DNA from: Clostridia bacterium
GTDB lineage: Bacteria; Bacillota; Clostridia; Oscillospirales; Acutalibacteraceae
DNA: 9,788 bases
Reading direction: 5' to 3'
Assembly (NCBI GenBank): GCA_900769775.1
Contig: CAAGHT010000092.1
Span: 1 to 9,788, forward strand
Position 1 is the stretch's first letter, and each line of letters starts with the position of its first letter. Below, one piece after another: positions 1-7,531 of this stretch. The notes beneath the pieces were generated by a model, which was not told where the DNA came from, did no database searches, and worked only from the letters and a program-made list of their open reading frames with translations. The translations under genes were made by a program, and so were the position numbers.

Positions 1-522
1 AGAGAGCTCTTCTTCCAGCCCTTCTCTTATGAATTCCCGAATGAGAACGTCCTTAAATTCCCGTTAACTCAGGATGACTGGAGAATAAGTCAGGCATATC
101 AGGCACTTTGCATCAGCTATGCCGTCAGAAAGTTCAGAAGGATGGACTTTGACGGAATGCTCTGGTGCTGCCTTATGGGCGGTGCCAACGATGCAGGATA
201 CTTAAAGCCTCCTATCGATAACTACGGATATGCAAAATACGGCTTCTACGTAATGCGAGAGTATTATAAGGATATCATCTGTACGAACGATACCGATGAT
301 ACAAAGCGTGGTAAGGGCTTTAAGGTCCGCCCCGTCCTCTTTGCCGAGCCGGCCACGACGGTTAAGGTTACGGCCACAGTGGTAAACGAAAAGGGTGAGG
401 AGATCGATACCCTGGTTTACGAAAACGTAAAGACCGAGGAGCATATCACAAGACTTCCCGAATGGACTCCCGAAATAGAGAGCGAAGGCTACTATGCGGT
501 TGAGCTCAGGGTAGAACGGTAA
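1..522 (+). CDS. Glycoside hydrolase family 2 protein, C-terminal part (5' end outside window)
   Basis: The reading frame is open from base 1 to a TAA at 520-522, giving 173 visible residues; the gene starts upstream of the window, and the ATG at 142 is internal. The visible part aligns without large gaps to the C-terminus of the complete GH2 protein that follows. Shared blocks include DDWR.SQAYQAL, MDFDG/MDADG, GGANDAGY/GGGNDGGY, YGYAKY, NDT.DTKRG and ITRLPEW, with roughly 60% identity by eye. By that alignment the catalytic acid/base and nucleophile glutamates lie upstream of base 1 and cannot be checked. What is seen is the last part of the (beta/alpha)8 barrel and a C-terminal beta-sandwich (about the last 65 residues). 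It is the first visible gene of a + strand operon, five bases ahead of the next GH2 gene. Substrate unknown: beta-galactoside, beta-glucuronide and beta-mannoside activities all occur in GH2. Confidence 0.85.
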   Translation, partial: RELFFQPFSYEFPNENVLKFPLTQDDWRISQAYQALCISYAVRKFRRMDFDGMLWCCLMGGANDAGYLKPPIDNYGYAKYGFYVMREYYKDIICTNDTDDTKRGKGFKVRPVLFAEPATTVKVTATVVNEKGEEIDTLVYENVKTEEHITRLPEWTPEIESEGYYAVELRVER

Positions 523-527
523 TTATA

Positions 528-3359
528 ATGAGAGTAGAAAACCACGATTTCTTTTACTTTGACCCGAATTTTAAAGGTCACGGAGATTTTACCGACAACG
601 AGGTATTTTCACCCGAGCAGAAAAAGGAATTTTTAGAGCATTATTCCGATTTTTGCCGCAAGACCTATCATATTCCCGAATATTCGGTGAAGGCTTGCCC
701 CGAGGCAGAGGCTAAGGAGCTTGAAACCCTTGTCGGTGTTCCTGTAAGCCTTCCGAGAGTTTCCAAAAGAATCGATTTCACCCATATGAATGCCACTCTT
801 TCCAAAAAGCAGTATGCTTTAGAGGGGTGGAGTCTTCACACCGCAAGAACGAGCGTTAAGGAGGGTGCCGTTGTATTTGACGGCACACCTATGCAGCCCT
901 CTCCCGATGCCGAGTTTAAAATTGGAGGCGGCAGAGCGAGAGAGCTGGAGCTTGATTTCTATTTTGATGAGGCATATAAGAGTAACGGAATGAAGTCAAA
1001 GTTCAGTTGTAATAACCCCCACAGACTTATTGCTCTGCGTGACGGAGTAGTTGAACTTTTCATCATTACCGTTCATCCTAACGGAAAGCTTTGCCTCGGT
1101 GTTACAAGGGCTTCGCGCTATCATCCGAAGCTGGTTCAGCTTGCCGATATAAAGTGGAACGAGTGGCAGAGCTTAAAGATGAGCTTTACCGATGACAAGC
1201 TGACCGTTTCTTATGGCGGCAGTGAGCCCCAGACGCTTAATCTCGCGGTATATAACGAGGTCGACCGTCTTTGCTTTGCGTCGGGCGGCTTCCACCGCGG
1301 AGAGTGGAGGGTGAGACCTGTAAAGCTTGCAACCGATAAAGAGGTTATAACCGAGTTTTTCACTCCTGCCAAAAAGGCAGACGGTGATGTTGAGGAACTT
1401 GGTGAGGTAAAAATGCCCTTTGCCGTCGGCAATATTGAAAATGCCGATAAAATGCTCACCTTTACTAAGAGCTTCAAGGCAACTGCAGGCAAAAAGGCTG
1501 TTCTCACGGTTGGTTCTATCGACCCCGGCGGAAGAGTATATATCGATGACGAGCTTGTAGCCGAGACCGACAATTTTGAAGAAATAAAGGCCGATGTTAC
1601 AAAATATTTAGAAAATGGCGAGGAGCATACCTTAAAGGTAGAGGTTGACCCCAGAGGTGCCGAGATTCCCTGCCGCAGACACTCAAACTGTGACCCATAT
1701 AACGGTTGGTTTGCAGAGGAAATCAGCCTCAGTATTATAAATGAAATAGAAATAACCGAGCCGAAGATAGTTACCCTTTTTGCCGAGGAAAAGACTGCAA
1801 AGGCAGCCTTCTCCTGCCGCACGAGCGAGCCCTGTAAGGTGAGACTCTATATGGCTCCCTCCTGGCCGAGAAAGGGAGAGGAAAAGCTTATCGGTGAATT
1901 CTTGTCCGACGGTAAAATGTCGGCAGAAATTACCCTCCGGGATATATTCCTCTGGTCTGCCGCAACCCCTGAGCTTTATGACATTCGTTTTGAAGCTGTC
2001 AAGGCCGATAAGGCGGTTGATGACACAGTTGTTGAGACAGGCTTCAGAACTATCGACCAGAGAGACGGCGGCATCTATATAAACGGCAAGAAAACTATGT
2101 TAAACGGTGCTTTAACAATGCAGTATCTGCCGCCTCACGATAAGTGCTCTACAACCCATATCTGTCCTCGCGAATGGCAGATTATCTGGCAGTATTTAAT
2201 GCTTAAAAGAATGCAGGCTACTACAATGCGCCTTCACATTCTCGGCTATGGTACAAACGATGCCCGATTTGCCCGACTTGCCGACCGACTTGGCGTAATG
2301 CTCCTTTGGACAACTCGCTATATAGATGCTCTTGAGCAGGTCGAGTGGGAGGGTGAATGGCTTCAGCGTGACGGCTATCTCGGTCAGATTTCGCTTCGCC
2401 TCAACCACCCGAGCATTATTATCTGGGAGGGCTCTAACGAATTCCAACCCGACCTCCTTGAAATAGACCGAGCTCACCGTGAATTTGTTCCCGCCGTTAA
2501 GAGTGTTGACACATCAAGACTACTCAGCCCCTTATCTCATCACTACTATGCAGGCGACCGCTTTGCAATAGAGGGCTGTAACTACTATTCAACCGACGGT
2601 AAGAGTGATGTTTTCGGAAATGAGGTTAATGCTGTTCCCGAATGGACCGACCCGCTAGTTGTCCGTGCAGCTCACACCTATGTTCATTCTCTCGGAGTTG
2701 GTCAGGACTGGACAATGTTCAGAGAGCAAGACTGGCCTGAACAGGAAAAACTGCTCTCGAGCCGTGAGCGTGCATATCTCGTTACCGAGTTTGCAATAAT
2801 CGGCCGTCAGGACCCGAGAACAAAGGAGGCAAAAGAGGTTTATTTCAACCCGACCTCTTATGAGGTGCCGAATGAATCGGTTCTCGGTTTTACCCTTACG
2901 CCCGATGACTGGCGACTCAGTCAGGCTTATCAGGCGCTCGGTACATCTTATACTGTTCGCAGATATCGCGCAATGGATGCTGACGGTGTTATGTGGTGCG
3001 CTCTTTTCGGCGGCGGTAATGACGGCGGATATATGAAGCCTCTTATCGATATGTACGGCTATGCAAAATATGCCTGGTATGTAATGCAGGAAAACCTTAA
3101 AAAGGTGACTTGCGTGAACGACACGACCGACACAAAGAGGGGAAGCGGCTTTAAGGTAAAGCCTGTTCTCTTTGCCGATGCGGGAGACACTTATTCGGTA
3201 ACCGTTGCGGTGACCGATGAAAAGGGCGAGCCTATTGCAATCAAAACCTATGGCGATGTCGATGTGACCGAACCTATAACAAGGCTTCCCGAATGGGATC
3301 CCGAGCTTACAGAACCCGGTTATTATGCAGTAAAGACAATAGTTTTAAAAACATTTTAG
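528..3359 (+). CDS. Glycoside hydrolase family 2 enzyme with N-terminal jelly-roll-like domain
   Basis: A 943-residue retaining glycosidase predicted to act in the cytoplasm, as no signal peptide or membrane segment is present. Apparent layout: an N-terminal extension and beta-rich, LamG/concanavalin-like region (about residues 80-270); GH2 sugar-binding beta-sandwich (about 285-380, with GGRVYIDDELV); immunoglobulin-like GH2 domain (about 404-505); catalytic barrel opening with GFRTID and YINGKKTMLNGA; C-terminal beta domain from about 870. The barrel carries the GH2 signature HPSIIIWEGSNEF, making E638 the likely acid/base. E754 in YLVTEFA is the likely nucleophile. The ATG lies five bases after the previous stop; its Shine-Dalgarno is weak, so translation may be coupled to the upstream paralogue. 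Family membership is secure; the substrate is not, since residues for galactosidase, glucuronidase or mannosidase specificity cannot be judged by eye. The N-terminal jelly roll is a call from sequence pattern only. Confidence 0.9.
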   Translation: MRVENHDFFYFDPNFKGHGDFTDNEVFSPEQKKEFLEHYSDFCRKTYHIPEYSVKACPEAEAKELETLVGVPVSLPRVSKRIDFTHMNATLSKKQYALEGWSLHTARTSVKEGAVVFDGTPMQPSPDAEFKIGGGRARELELDFYFDEAYKSNGMKSKFSCNNPHRLIALRDGVVELFIITVHPNGKLCLGVTRASRYHPKLVQLADIKWNEWQSLKMSFTDDKLTVSYGGSEPQTLNLAVYNEVDRLCFASGGFHRGEWRVRPVKLATDKEVITEFFTPAKKADGDVEELGEVKMPFAVGNIENADKMLTFTKSFKATAGKKAVLTVGSIDPGGRVYIDDELVAETDNFEEIKADVTKYLENGEEHTLKVEVDPRGAEIPCRRHSNCDPYNGWFAEEISLSIINEIEITEPKIVTLFAEEKTAKAAFSCRTSEPCKVRLYMAPSWPRKGEEKLIGEFLSDGKMSAEITLRDIFLWSAATPELYDIRFEAVKADKAVDDTVVETGFRTIDQRDGGIYINGKKTMLNGALTMQYLPPHDKCSTTHICPREWQIIWQYLMLKRMQATTMRLHILGYGTNDARFARLADRLGVMLLWTTRYIDALEQVEWEGEWLQRDGYLGQISLRLNHPSIIIWEGSNEFQPDLLEIDRAHREFVPAVKSVDTSRLLSPLSHHYYAGDRFAIEGCNYYSTDGKSDVFGNEVNAVPEWTDPLVVRAAHTYVHSLGVGQDWTMFREQDWPEQEKLLSSRERAYLVTEFAIIGRQDPRTKEAKEVYFNPTSYEVPNESVLGFTLTPDDWRLSQAYQALGTSYTVRRYRAMDADGVMWCALFGGGNDGGYMKPLIDMYGYAKYAWYVMQENLKKVTCVNDTTDTKRGSGFKVKPVLFADAGDTYSVTVAVTDEKGEPIAIKTYGDVDVTEPITRLPEWDPELTEPGYYAVKTIVLKTF

Positions 3360-3371
3360 AAGGTTTTTTAA

Positions 3372-5387
3372 ATGAATAAAATTAATGATATCGTTAAGCA
3401 GATGACGATTGAGGAGAAGGCACTCATCTTAACAGGCGCCACCCCTTGTCAGACAAACGGAGTAGAGCGTCTCGGTATTGCGCCTAAGGTTCTTATTGAC
3501 GGCCCTCACGGTGTCAGAAAGCCTATTGAGCATAACTGCACAATGTTCCCCGCAGTAGTAAGTATGGGCTGCACCTGGGATAAGGAACTCATTTTCGAGA
3601 TGGGCGCCGCTCTCGGAGAGGACTGCATCGAGCAGGGAGTCGATATGATTCTTGCTCCCGGTATCAATATTAAGAGAGTTCCTCAGTGCGGAAGAAACTT
3701 TGAATATGTGTCCGAAGACCCTGTTGTTTCGGGTGAAATCGGCGCCGCCTACATAAACGGAGTTCAGTCGGTAGGTGTTGCAACAAGCCTCAAGCACTTT
3801 GCGCTTAACAATCAGGAACGCCATAGACTTCAGACCTCGGTCGAGGTTGATATGCGCGTAATGCACGAGCTTTATTTTAAGCCCTTTGAAATTGCCGTTA
3901 AAAAGTCAAACCCCGTTAGTGTAATGTGCTCTTATAATAAGATTCATTCTATATGGGCGAGTGAAAACGAATATCTCCTCACAAAGGTATTAAAGGAAAA
4001 ATGGGGCTTTGACGGCTTTGTTGTTTCCGACTGGGGCGCAGTAAGAGATATCTGCAAGTCGGTTATGGCAGGACTTCATCTTCAGATGCCGATGAATTAC
4101 AGCATTGTGGAACAGATTAAAGAAGGCCTTGAAAAGGGAACTCTGACGGCAGAAAAGCTTGACGAGGCAGTTGCAAGAGTGCTTAAATTCATCACCGCTG
4201 AAAAGGCAACTCATAAGACCCCCTATGACCGTGACCGTCAACACGAAATTGCAAGACGCGTTGCGACCGACGGCATCGTTGTGGTTAAAAACCGTAACAA
4301 TACTCTTCCAATTACGGCTAAGAAGTATAAAAAGATTGCCGTTATCGGTGAATATGCAGTTAATCCCTTAAACGGACAGGGTAGTGCAGAGGTTTATCCC
4401 TCTCCCGAGTATAAGGAAAACCCCCTTGATGAGATTAAAAAGGCTCTCGGCGATGAGGCCCAGATTACCTATCACGAGTTCTTTATCCGCAAGGCTCATA
4501 TGAACGAGCATATGATCTGGGGTAAGACGGGCGAGTGGATAAAGGCTGCCCAGGAGAATGATGCCGTTATCGTATTTACAGGCTCTATGGAATCTGAGGA
4601 TACCGAGCAGTACGACCGCAATTCCCTTAATTATTACACCAACTTTGACTTTGTAATAAACGCTATCGCAAGAACTAACCCCAATACCGTAGTTGTAAGC
4701 CAGTCGGGCGGCGTTATGCTTCCCGGTGACTGGAGAGCAACCGCAGGCGCTATTGTCCAGATGTGGATCGCAGGCGAGGGCGGCGGCGGAGCTATTGCCG
4801 ATGTTCTCACAGGTAAGGTTAACCCCTCGGGTAAGCTTACCGAAACCTTCCCCAAAAAGCCGCGTGAGGGTGTTGAGTATCCCGGCGATGGATTGAAAGT
4901 CCGCTATAATGAGGGCTTTGAGGTCGGATATCGTTATTACGATAAGCACCCCGAGGAAATACTCTATCCCTTTGGCTTTGGTCTTTCCTATACCACCTTT
5001 GAATATGAAAACTGCAAGGCGGTGTTGGACGGAGATAAGGTAAAGGTTACTCTCGAGGTTAAAAACACCGGAGACTGCGACGGCAAAGAGGTTGTTCAGA
5101 TTTACACTTCAAAGGAAAACGGCGTTGTTTCGAGATGCCAGAAGGAGCTTAAGGCCTTTGAAAAGGTATTTGTTCCCGCAGGCGGAAAGACTGCCGTTGA
5201 GATAAATATCCCTGTTTCAGACCTCTCTTACTACAACGTAATGCTTGATAAATGGATTGTTGAGCCGGGCGAATATAACATTATGGTTGCCGCCTCCTCT
5301 CAGGATATCAGATATACCGAGAGCGTAAATCTCGACGGAAACGCACCTTATACTATTAACAGCTTTGCTTACGCGACATTAGCTTAA
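3372..5387 (+). CDS. Glycoside hydrolase family 3 beta-glucosidase-type enzyme
   Basis: A 671-residue GH3 enzyme releasing terminal sugars (commonly beta-glucose, sometimes xylose or others) from the non-reducing end of oligosaccharides. The N-terminal barrel (about 1-285) has LIDGPHGVR, RNFEYVSEDP, the substrate-binding K141-H142 in SLKHFALNNQE, and GFDGFVVSDWGAV with D220 as nucleophile. The C-terminal alpha/beta sandwich (about 300-530) has the acid/base region ESEDTEQYDR (407-416) and GAIADVLTGKVNPSGKLTETFP. A fibronectin type III-like domain (about 585-660) closes the protein. There is no PA14 insertion and no signal peptide, so it should be cytoplasmic. The start is supported by AGAAGG at 3358-3363, eight bases before the ATG and overlapping the TAG of the GH2 gene, so the two are probably co-translated. 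It likely trims products of the GH2 enzymes. The acid/base loop differs from the usual ESEGFDR form. Confidence 0.92.
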   Translation: MNKINDIVKQMTIEEKALILTGATPCQTNGVERLGIAPKVLIDGPHGVRKPIEHNCTMFPAVVSMGCTWDKELIFEMGAALGEDCIEQGVDMILAPGINIKRVPQCGRNFEYVSEDPVVSGEIGAAYINGVQSVGVATSLKHFALNNQERHRLQTSVEVDMRVMHELYFKPFEIAVKKSNPVSVMCSYNKIHSIWASENEYLLTKVLKEKWGFDGFVVSDWGAVRDICKSVMAGLHLQMPMNYSIVEQIKEGLEKGTLTAEKLDEAVARVLKFITAEKATHKTPYDRDRQHEIARRVATDGIVVVKNRNNTLPITAKKYKKIAVIGEYAVNPLNGQGSAEVYPSPEYKENPLDEIKKALGDEAQITYHEFFIRKAHMNEHMIWGKTGEWIKAAQENDAVIVFTGSMESEDTEQYDRNSLNYYTNFDFVINAIARTNPNTVVVSQSGGVMLPGDWRATAGAIVQMWIAGEGGGGAIADVLTGKVNPSGKLTETFPKKPREGVEYPGDGLKVRYNEGFEVGYRYYDKHPEEILYPFGFGLSYTTFEYENCKAVLDGDKVKVTLEVKNTGDCDGKEVVQIYTSKENGVVSRCQKELKAFEKVFVPAGGKTAVEINIPVSDLSYYNVMLDKWIVEPGEYNIMVAASSQDIRYTESVNLDGNAPYTINSFAYATLA

Positions 5388-5390
5388 AAC

Positions 5391-5431
5391 AAAAAAGGCC
5401 TCTTCCAAACGGAAGAGGTCTTAATTTTTTT
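5391..5431. terminator. Bidirectional Rho-independent terminator between convergent operons
   Basis: A 10-bp stem, GGCCTCTTCC (5397-5406) with GGAAGAGGTC (5411-5420), one G-T wobble, closes a four-base AAAC loop. It is preceded by six A (5391-5396) and followed by TTAATTTTTTT, so each strand reads a hairpin followed by a U-rich run. It starts three bases after the GH3 stop and ends just before the stop codon of the oppositely oriented ACT-domain gene. It therefore most likely ends both transcripts. Confidence 0.93.
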
Positions 5432-5432
5432 A

Positions 5433-5864
5433 TTACAGCTTGTGGACGTCGGCATCGGTTATAAGGTGGAAACCTGCATTTTCCAGTGCCTTTTCTGCCG
5501 CGTCGTTATCCTCAACGCGGATAACGACATAGGCGTGCTTTTCGGTTCGGGTCAGAAATGCATAAAGGTATTCAATATTTATTTCTGCCTCGTCGATAAT
5601 ATCGAGAGCCTTTGCAAGCTTTCCGGGAGCATCGCCAATCTTAACACCGACAACAGGGGTAATCTTTACAAGATAGCCCTTGTCTTCGAGTGCCTTCATA
5701 GCGGCATCGTTACCATCAACTATAAGACGGAGAATACCGAAATCCTTTGTATCTGCTATAGAGAGGGCACGGATATCGATATTAGCGGCGGCTAAGGTAT
5801 CGGTAATTCCGCAAAGAGCGCCCTGCTCGTTTGCAACGAAAACTGTTAACTGATTAAGTGCCAT
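5433..5864 (-). CDS. Tandem ACT-domain protein (amino-acid-binding, arylacetate cluster)
   Basis: A 143-residue stand-alone protein made of two ACT repeats, about residues 4-68 (LTVFVANEQGALCGITDTLA) and 70-138 (VVGVKIGDAPGKLAKALDII). Each repeat has the beta-alpha-beta-beta-alpha-beta pattern and the glycine-containing turn between first strand and helix where ACT domains bind amino acids. It has no catalytic domain. Proteins of this type are frequently encoded beside phenylacetate-CoA ligase and indolepyruvate oxidoreductase genes. A role as small-molecule sensor or allosteric partner, with an aromatic amino acid as ligand, is inference from that context. The start is clear: AGGAGG (complement of 5873-5878) lies eight bases upstream of the ATG. 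The gap to the ligase stop is 14 bases, so it is the last gene of the T-box-controlled transcript. Confidence 0.9.
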   Translation of the reverse strand: MALNQLTVFVANEQGALCGITDTLAAANIDIRALSIADTKDFGILRLIVDGNDAAMKALEDKGYLVKITPVVGVKIGDAPGKLAKALDIIDEAEINIEYLYAFLTRTEKHAYVVIRVEDNDAAEKALENAGFHLITDADVHKL

Positions 5865-5878
5865 AGTTATATCCTCCT

Positions 5879-7189
5879 TTAATCGTGAAGCTTACGCTTG
5901 TCGATAACTCTGACTGCTTTGCCTTCACTTCTCGTGATAGACTTGGGCGGTACGAGGTGAATCTTCGGATTGATACCGAGCATCAGCTTCATAGCATCGG
6001 CGAGCTTTCTTTCCATATCGGTAATTCCGCTGACAGTATCGGTAAACTGTTCGGGGTTCATCTCAACATTGATATCGAAGGTATCGTTATTATTGACACG
6101 GTCAACAATAATCTGATAGTTGGGGGAGTAGCCTTCTTTCAGAAGAACGGTTTCAATCTGGCTCGGGAATACATTTACTCCGCGGATAATCATCATATCA
6201 TCGCTTCTTCCCATAGGCTTGGACATCTTGATATGGGTGCGGCCGCAGGAGCACTTTTTACGGGTAAGAACACAGATATCACGAGTTCTGTAACGGAGAA
6301 GCGGGAAGGCTTCCTTGTCGAGGGCGGTGAAAACAAGCTCGCCCTTGGAGCCTTCGGGAAGAACCTCGCCGGTATCGGGGTCGATAATCTCAGCGAGGAA
6401 GTGGTCCTCGTTAATGTGCATACCGGTCTGCTCCTCGCATTCAAAGGAAACGCCGGGGCCCGAGGTCTCGGTAAGACCGTAAATATCATAAGCCTTAATT
6501 CCAAGGGTATCCTGAATGCTTTGGCGCATTTCCTCTGTCCAGGGTTCAGCACCGAAGATACCTGCCTTTAAGGGAATCTGGTCGGGGGTATAGCCCTGCT
6601 CCTTTAAGGACTCGCCGATATAAGCGGCATAGGAGGGAGTGCAGCAGAGAATGGTAGCGTTTAAATCCATCATAAACTGAATCTGTCTGTCGGTAAAACC
6701 CGAGGACATGGGAAGTGTCAGACAGCCGACCTTGTGCGAGCCGCCGTGAAGACCCGAGCCGCCTGTGAAAAGTCCGTAGCCGTATGCAACCTGACAAACA
6801 TCCTCTTTAGAACAGCCTGCCGCAACGATTGCTCGCGCACAGCAGTCTTCCCATAGGTCAATATCGTGCTGTGTGTAGAAGGCAACGACGCGTCTGCCCG
6901 TTGTACCCGAGGTAGAGTGAATGCGGACACACTCGGATAAAGGTTTGCCGAGAAGTCCGTAAGGATAGGCGTCGCGAAGGTCTGCCTTTGTGAGGAAGGG
7001 GAGCTTGTAAAGGTCCTCGATACCCTTGATATCATCAGGGGCAACTCCCTTTTCATCCATAAGGTTGCGGTAATACTCCACATTTTCATAAACGTGTTTT
7101 ACCTGCTTGACTAACTTTTCCGACTGAAGCTTTTTAAGCTCTTCGACCGGCATAGTCTCAATTTCGGGTTGATAGTAGCGCTGTGCCAT
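5879..7189 (-). CDS. paaK: Phenylacetate-CoA ligase family protein (arylacetate-CoA ligase, AMP-forming)
   Basis: A 436-residue cytoplasmic adenylate-forming enzyme, the usual length for PaaK: arylacetate + ATP + CoA gives arylacetyl-CoA + AMP + PPi. Motifs in order: phosphate-binding loop STSGTTG (92-98); YGLTETSGPG (237-246); RYRTRD (299-304), whose aspartate normally holds the ribose of AMP; CSCGR (313-317), a Cys pair typical of this family and probably metal-binding with C251; GRSDDMMIIRGVNVFP (327-342) at the hinge; and the catalytic lysine K424 in SEGKAVRVID. The start ATG has a GGAAAGGA Shine-Dalgarno (complement of about 7199-7206). It is the first gene after a T-box leader and is followed closely by the ACT gene. 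Beside iorAB the substrate should be phenylacetate, 4-hydroxyphenylacetate or indoleacetate; the Phe-type T-box favours phenylacetate. The exact substrate is not provable from sequence. Confidence 0.93.
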   Translation of the reverse strand: MAQRYYQPEIETMPVEELKKLQSEKLVKQVKHVYENVEYYRNLMDEKGVAPDDIKGIEDLYKLPFLTKADLRDAYPYGLLGKPLSECVRIHSTSGTTGRRVVAFYTQHDIDLWEDCCARAIVAAGCSKEDVCQVAYGYGLFTGGSGLHGGSHKVGCLTLPMSSGFTDRQIQFMMDLNATILCCTPSYAAYIGESLKEQGYTPDQIPLKAGIFGAEPWTEEMRQSIQDTLGIKAYDIYGLTETSGPGVSFECEEQTGMHINEDHFLAEIIDPDTGEVLPEGSKGELVFTALDKEAFPLLRYRTRDICVLTRKKCSCGRTHIKMSKPMGRSDDMMIIRGVNVFPSQIETVLLKEGYSPNYQIIVDRVNNNDTFDINVEMNPEQFTDTVSGITDMERKLADAMKLMLGINPKIHLVPPKSITRSEGKAVRVIDKRKLHD

Positions 7190-7234
7190 TTTTAATCATC
7201 CTTTCCAATTTTTCCGTGAATTTTTCGGATGTAG

Positions 7235-7278
7235 AAAACAAAAACGCCCTCTGCATTCCGACTAGAATACAGAGGACG
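7235..7278 (-). terminator. T-box-controlled leader terminator
   Basis: On the minus strand, CGTCCTCTGTATTC (complement of 7265-7278) pairs throughout with GAATGCAGAGGGCG (complement of 7245-7258): 14 pairs including wobbles, six-base loop. A UUUUUGUUUU run (7235-7244) follows. The 5' half of the stem, CUCGUCCUC, is also the 3' strand of the antiterminator, so the two structures exclude each other. The terminator lies about 45 bases before the ligase start and decides expression of the ligase and ACT genes. Confidence 0.93.
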
Positions 7279-7302
7279 AGAAAAACCCGTGGTACCACCT
7301 CA
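7272..7302 (-). promoter_or_regulatory. T-box antiterminator helix
   Basis: The alternative fold of the leader is fully visible. GAGG (7298-7301) pairs with CCUC (7272-7275). A seven-base bulge UGGUACC (7291-7297) offers UGGU to the tRNA acceptor end. ACGGG (7286-7290) pairs with CUCGU (7276-7280) around a UUUUU loop. The 3' strand is shared with the terminator stem, so stabilisation by uncharged tRNA prevents termination. This matches the standard antiterminator layout of the T-box family. Confidence 0.9.
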
Positions 7303-7531
7303 GTTCGCCGCCATCTCACGGTAGCGGCCTTTTCAGGTACATTCATACCTTAGTTCTGTGACGGGAACACCCGTTGCATCCTACTAAAGATTTCTCTTGT
7401 TCAGCGCACTGCTAACAGAATGAATTCGAAACGGACTCCTCATTGTCTTGCACCAACCGACAACTCTCTGAGATTTGTCCCGAGTCTACTGGTTTCTGCT
7501 CATCGCATTTAATCACCTTTTGTGATGACTT

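Larger units (their letters stand above)
7235..7525 (-). promoter_or_regulatory. T-box riboswitch, specifier read as UUC (Phe), leader of the paaK-ACT operon
   Basis: A classical tRNA-sensing leader that lets transcription continue when the bound tRNA is uncharged. Stem I carries GAUGA near its base (7500-7504), AGUA on the 5' side of the specifier loop (7487-7490), the AGAGAG bulge (7464-7469) and a GGUUGGUGCAA apical loop (7448-7458). The specifier loop is closed by CAGAA/UUCUG (7494-7498 with 7416-7420) and by GGAC/GUCC above. Its 3' side reads GAA-UUC-A, placing UUC (Phe) at 7422-7424, followed by the expected purine. A Stem III hairpin GCCGCUA/UGGCGGC (7307-7313 with 7322-7328) precedes the T-box sequence AGGTGGTACCACGGG (7286-7300). 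Its UGGU pairs with a tRNA 3' end ACCA, i.e. discriminator A, which suits tRNA-Phe. AUU (Ile) one base earlier is the main alternative. The leader fills the 390-base gap between iorB and the ligase; no protein gene is seen there. Confidence 0.94.

Noticed and set aside
142..522. A small independent 126-residue gene starting at ATG 142
   Set aside because: The same frame is open from base 1 and its translation upstream of 142 aligns to the neighbouring GH2 C-terminus, so the ATG is internal.
1211..1822. 203-residue open frame on the minus strand inside the GH2 gene
   Set aside because: Antisense to a confidently assigned GH2 domain region, with no recognisable domain and no Shine-Dalgarno; a by-product of coding composition.
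4368..4949. 193-residue open frame on the minus strand inside the GH3 gene
   Set aside because: Antisense to conserved GH3 C-terminal domain motifs, without any family resemblance.
5885..6571. 228-residue open frame on the plus strand opposite the ligase
   Set aside because: Lies across conserved ligase motifs on the other strand; no domain, no ribosome binding site and placed after a bidirectional terminator.
7158..7346. 62-residue open frame on the minus strand across the leader
   Set aside because: It overlaps Stem III, T-box, terminator and the ligase start in a different frame; the RNA structure explains this sequence.
7512..7526. Short hairpin ATCAC/GTGAT at the start of the leader as a separate operator
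   Set aside because: Only five pairs, located at the predicted transcription start; it could be a 5' stabilising stem or chance, and nothing links it to a protein regulator.
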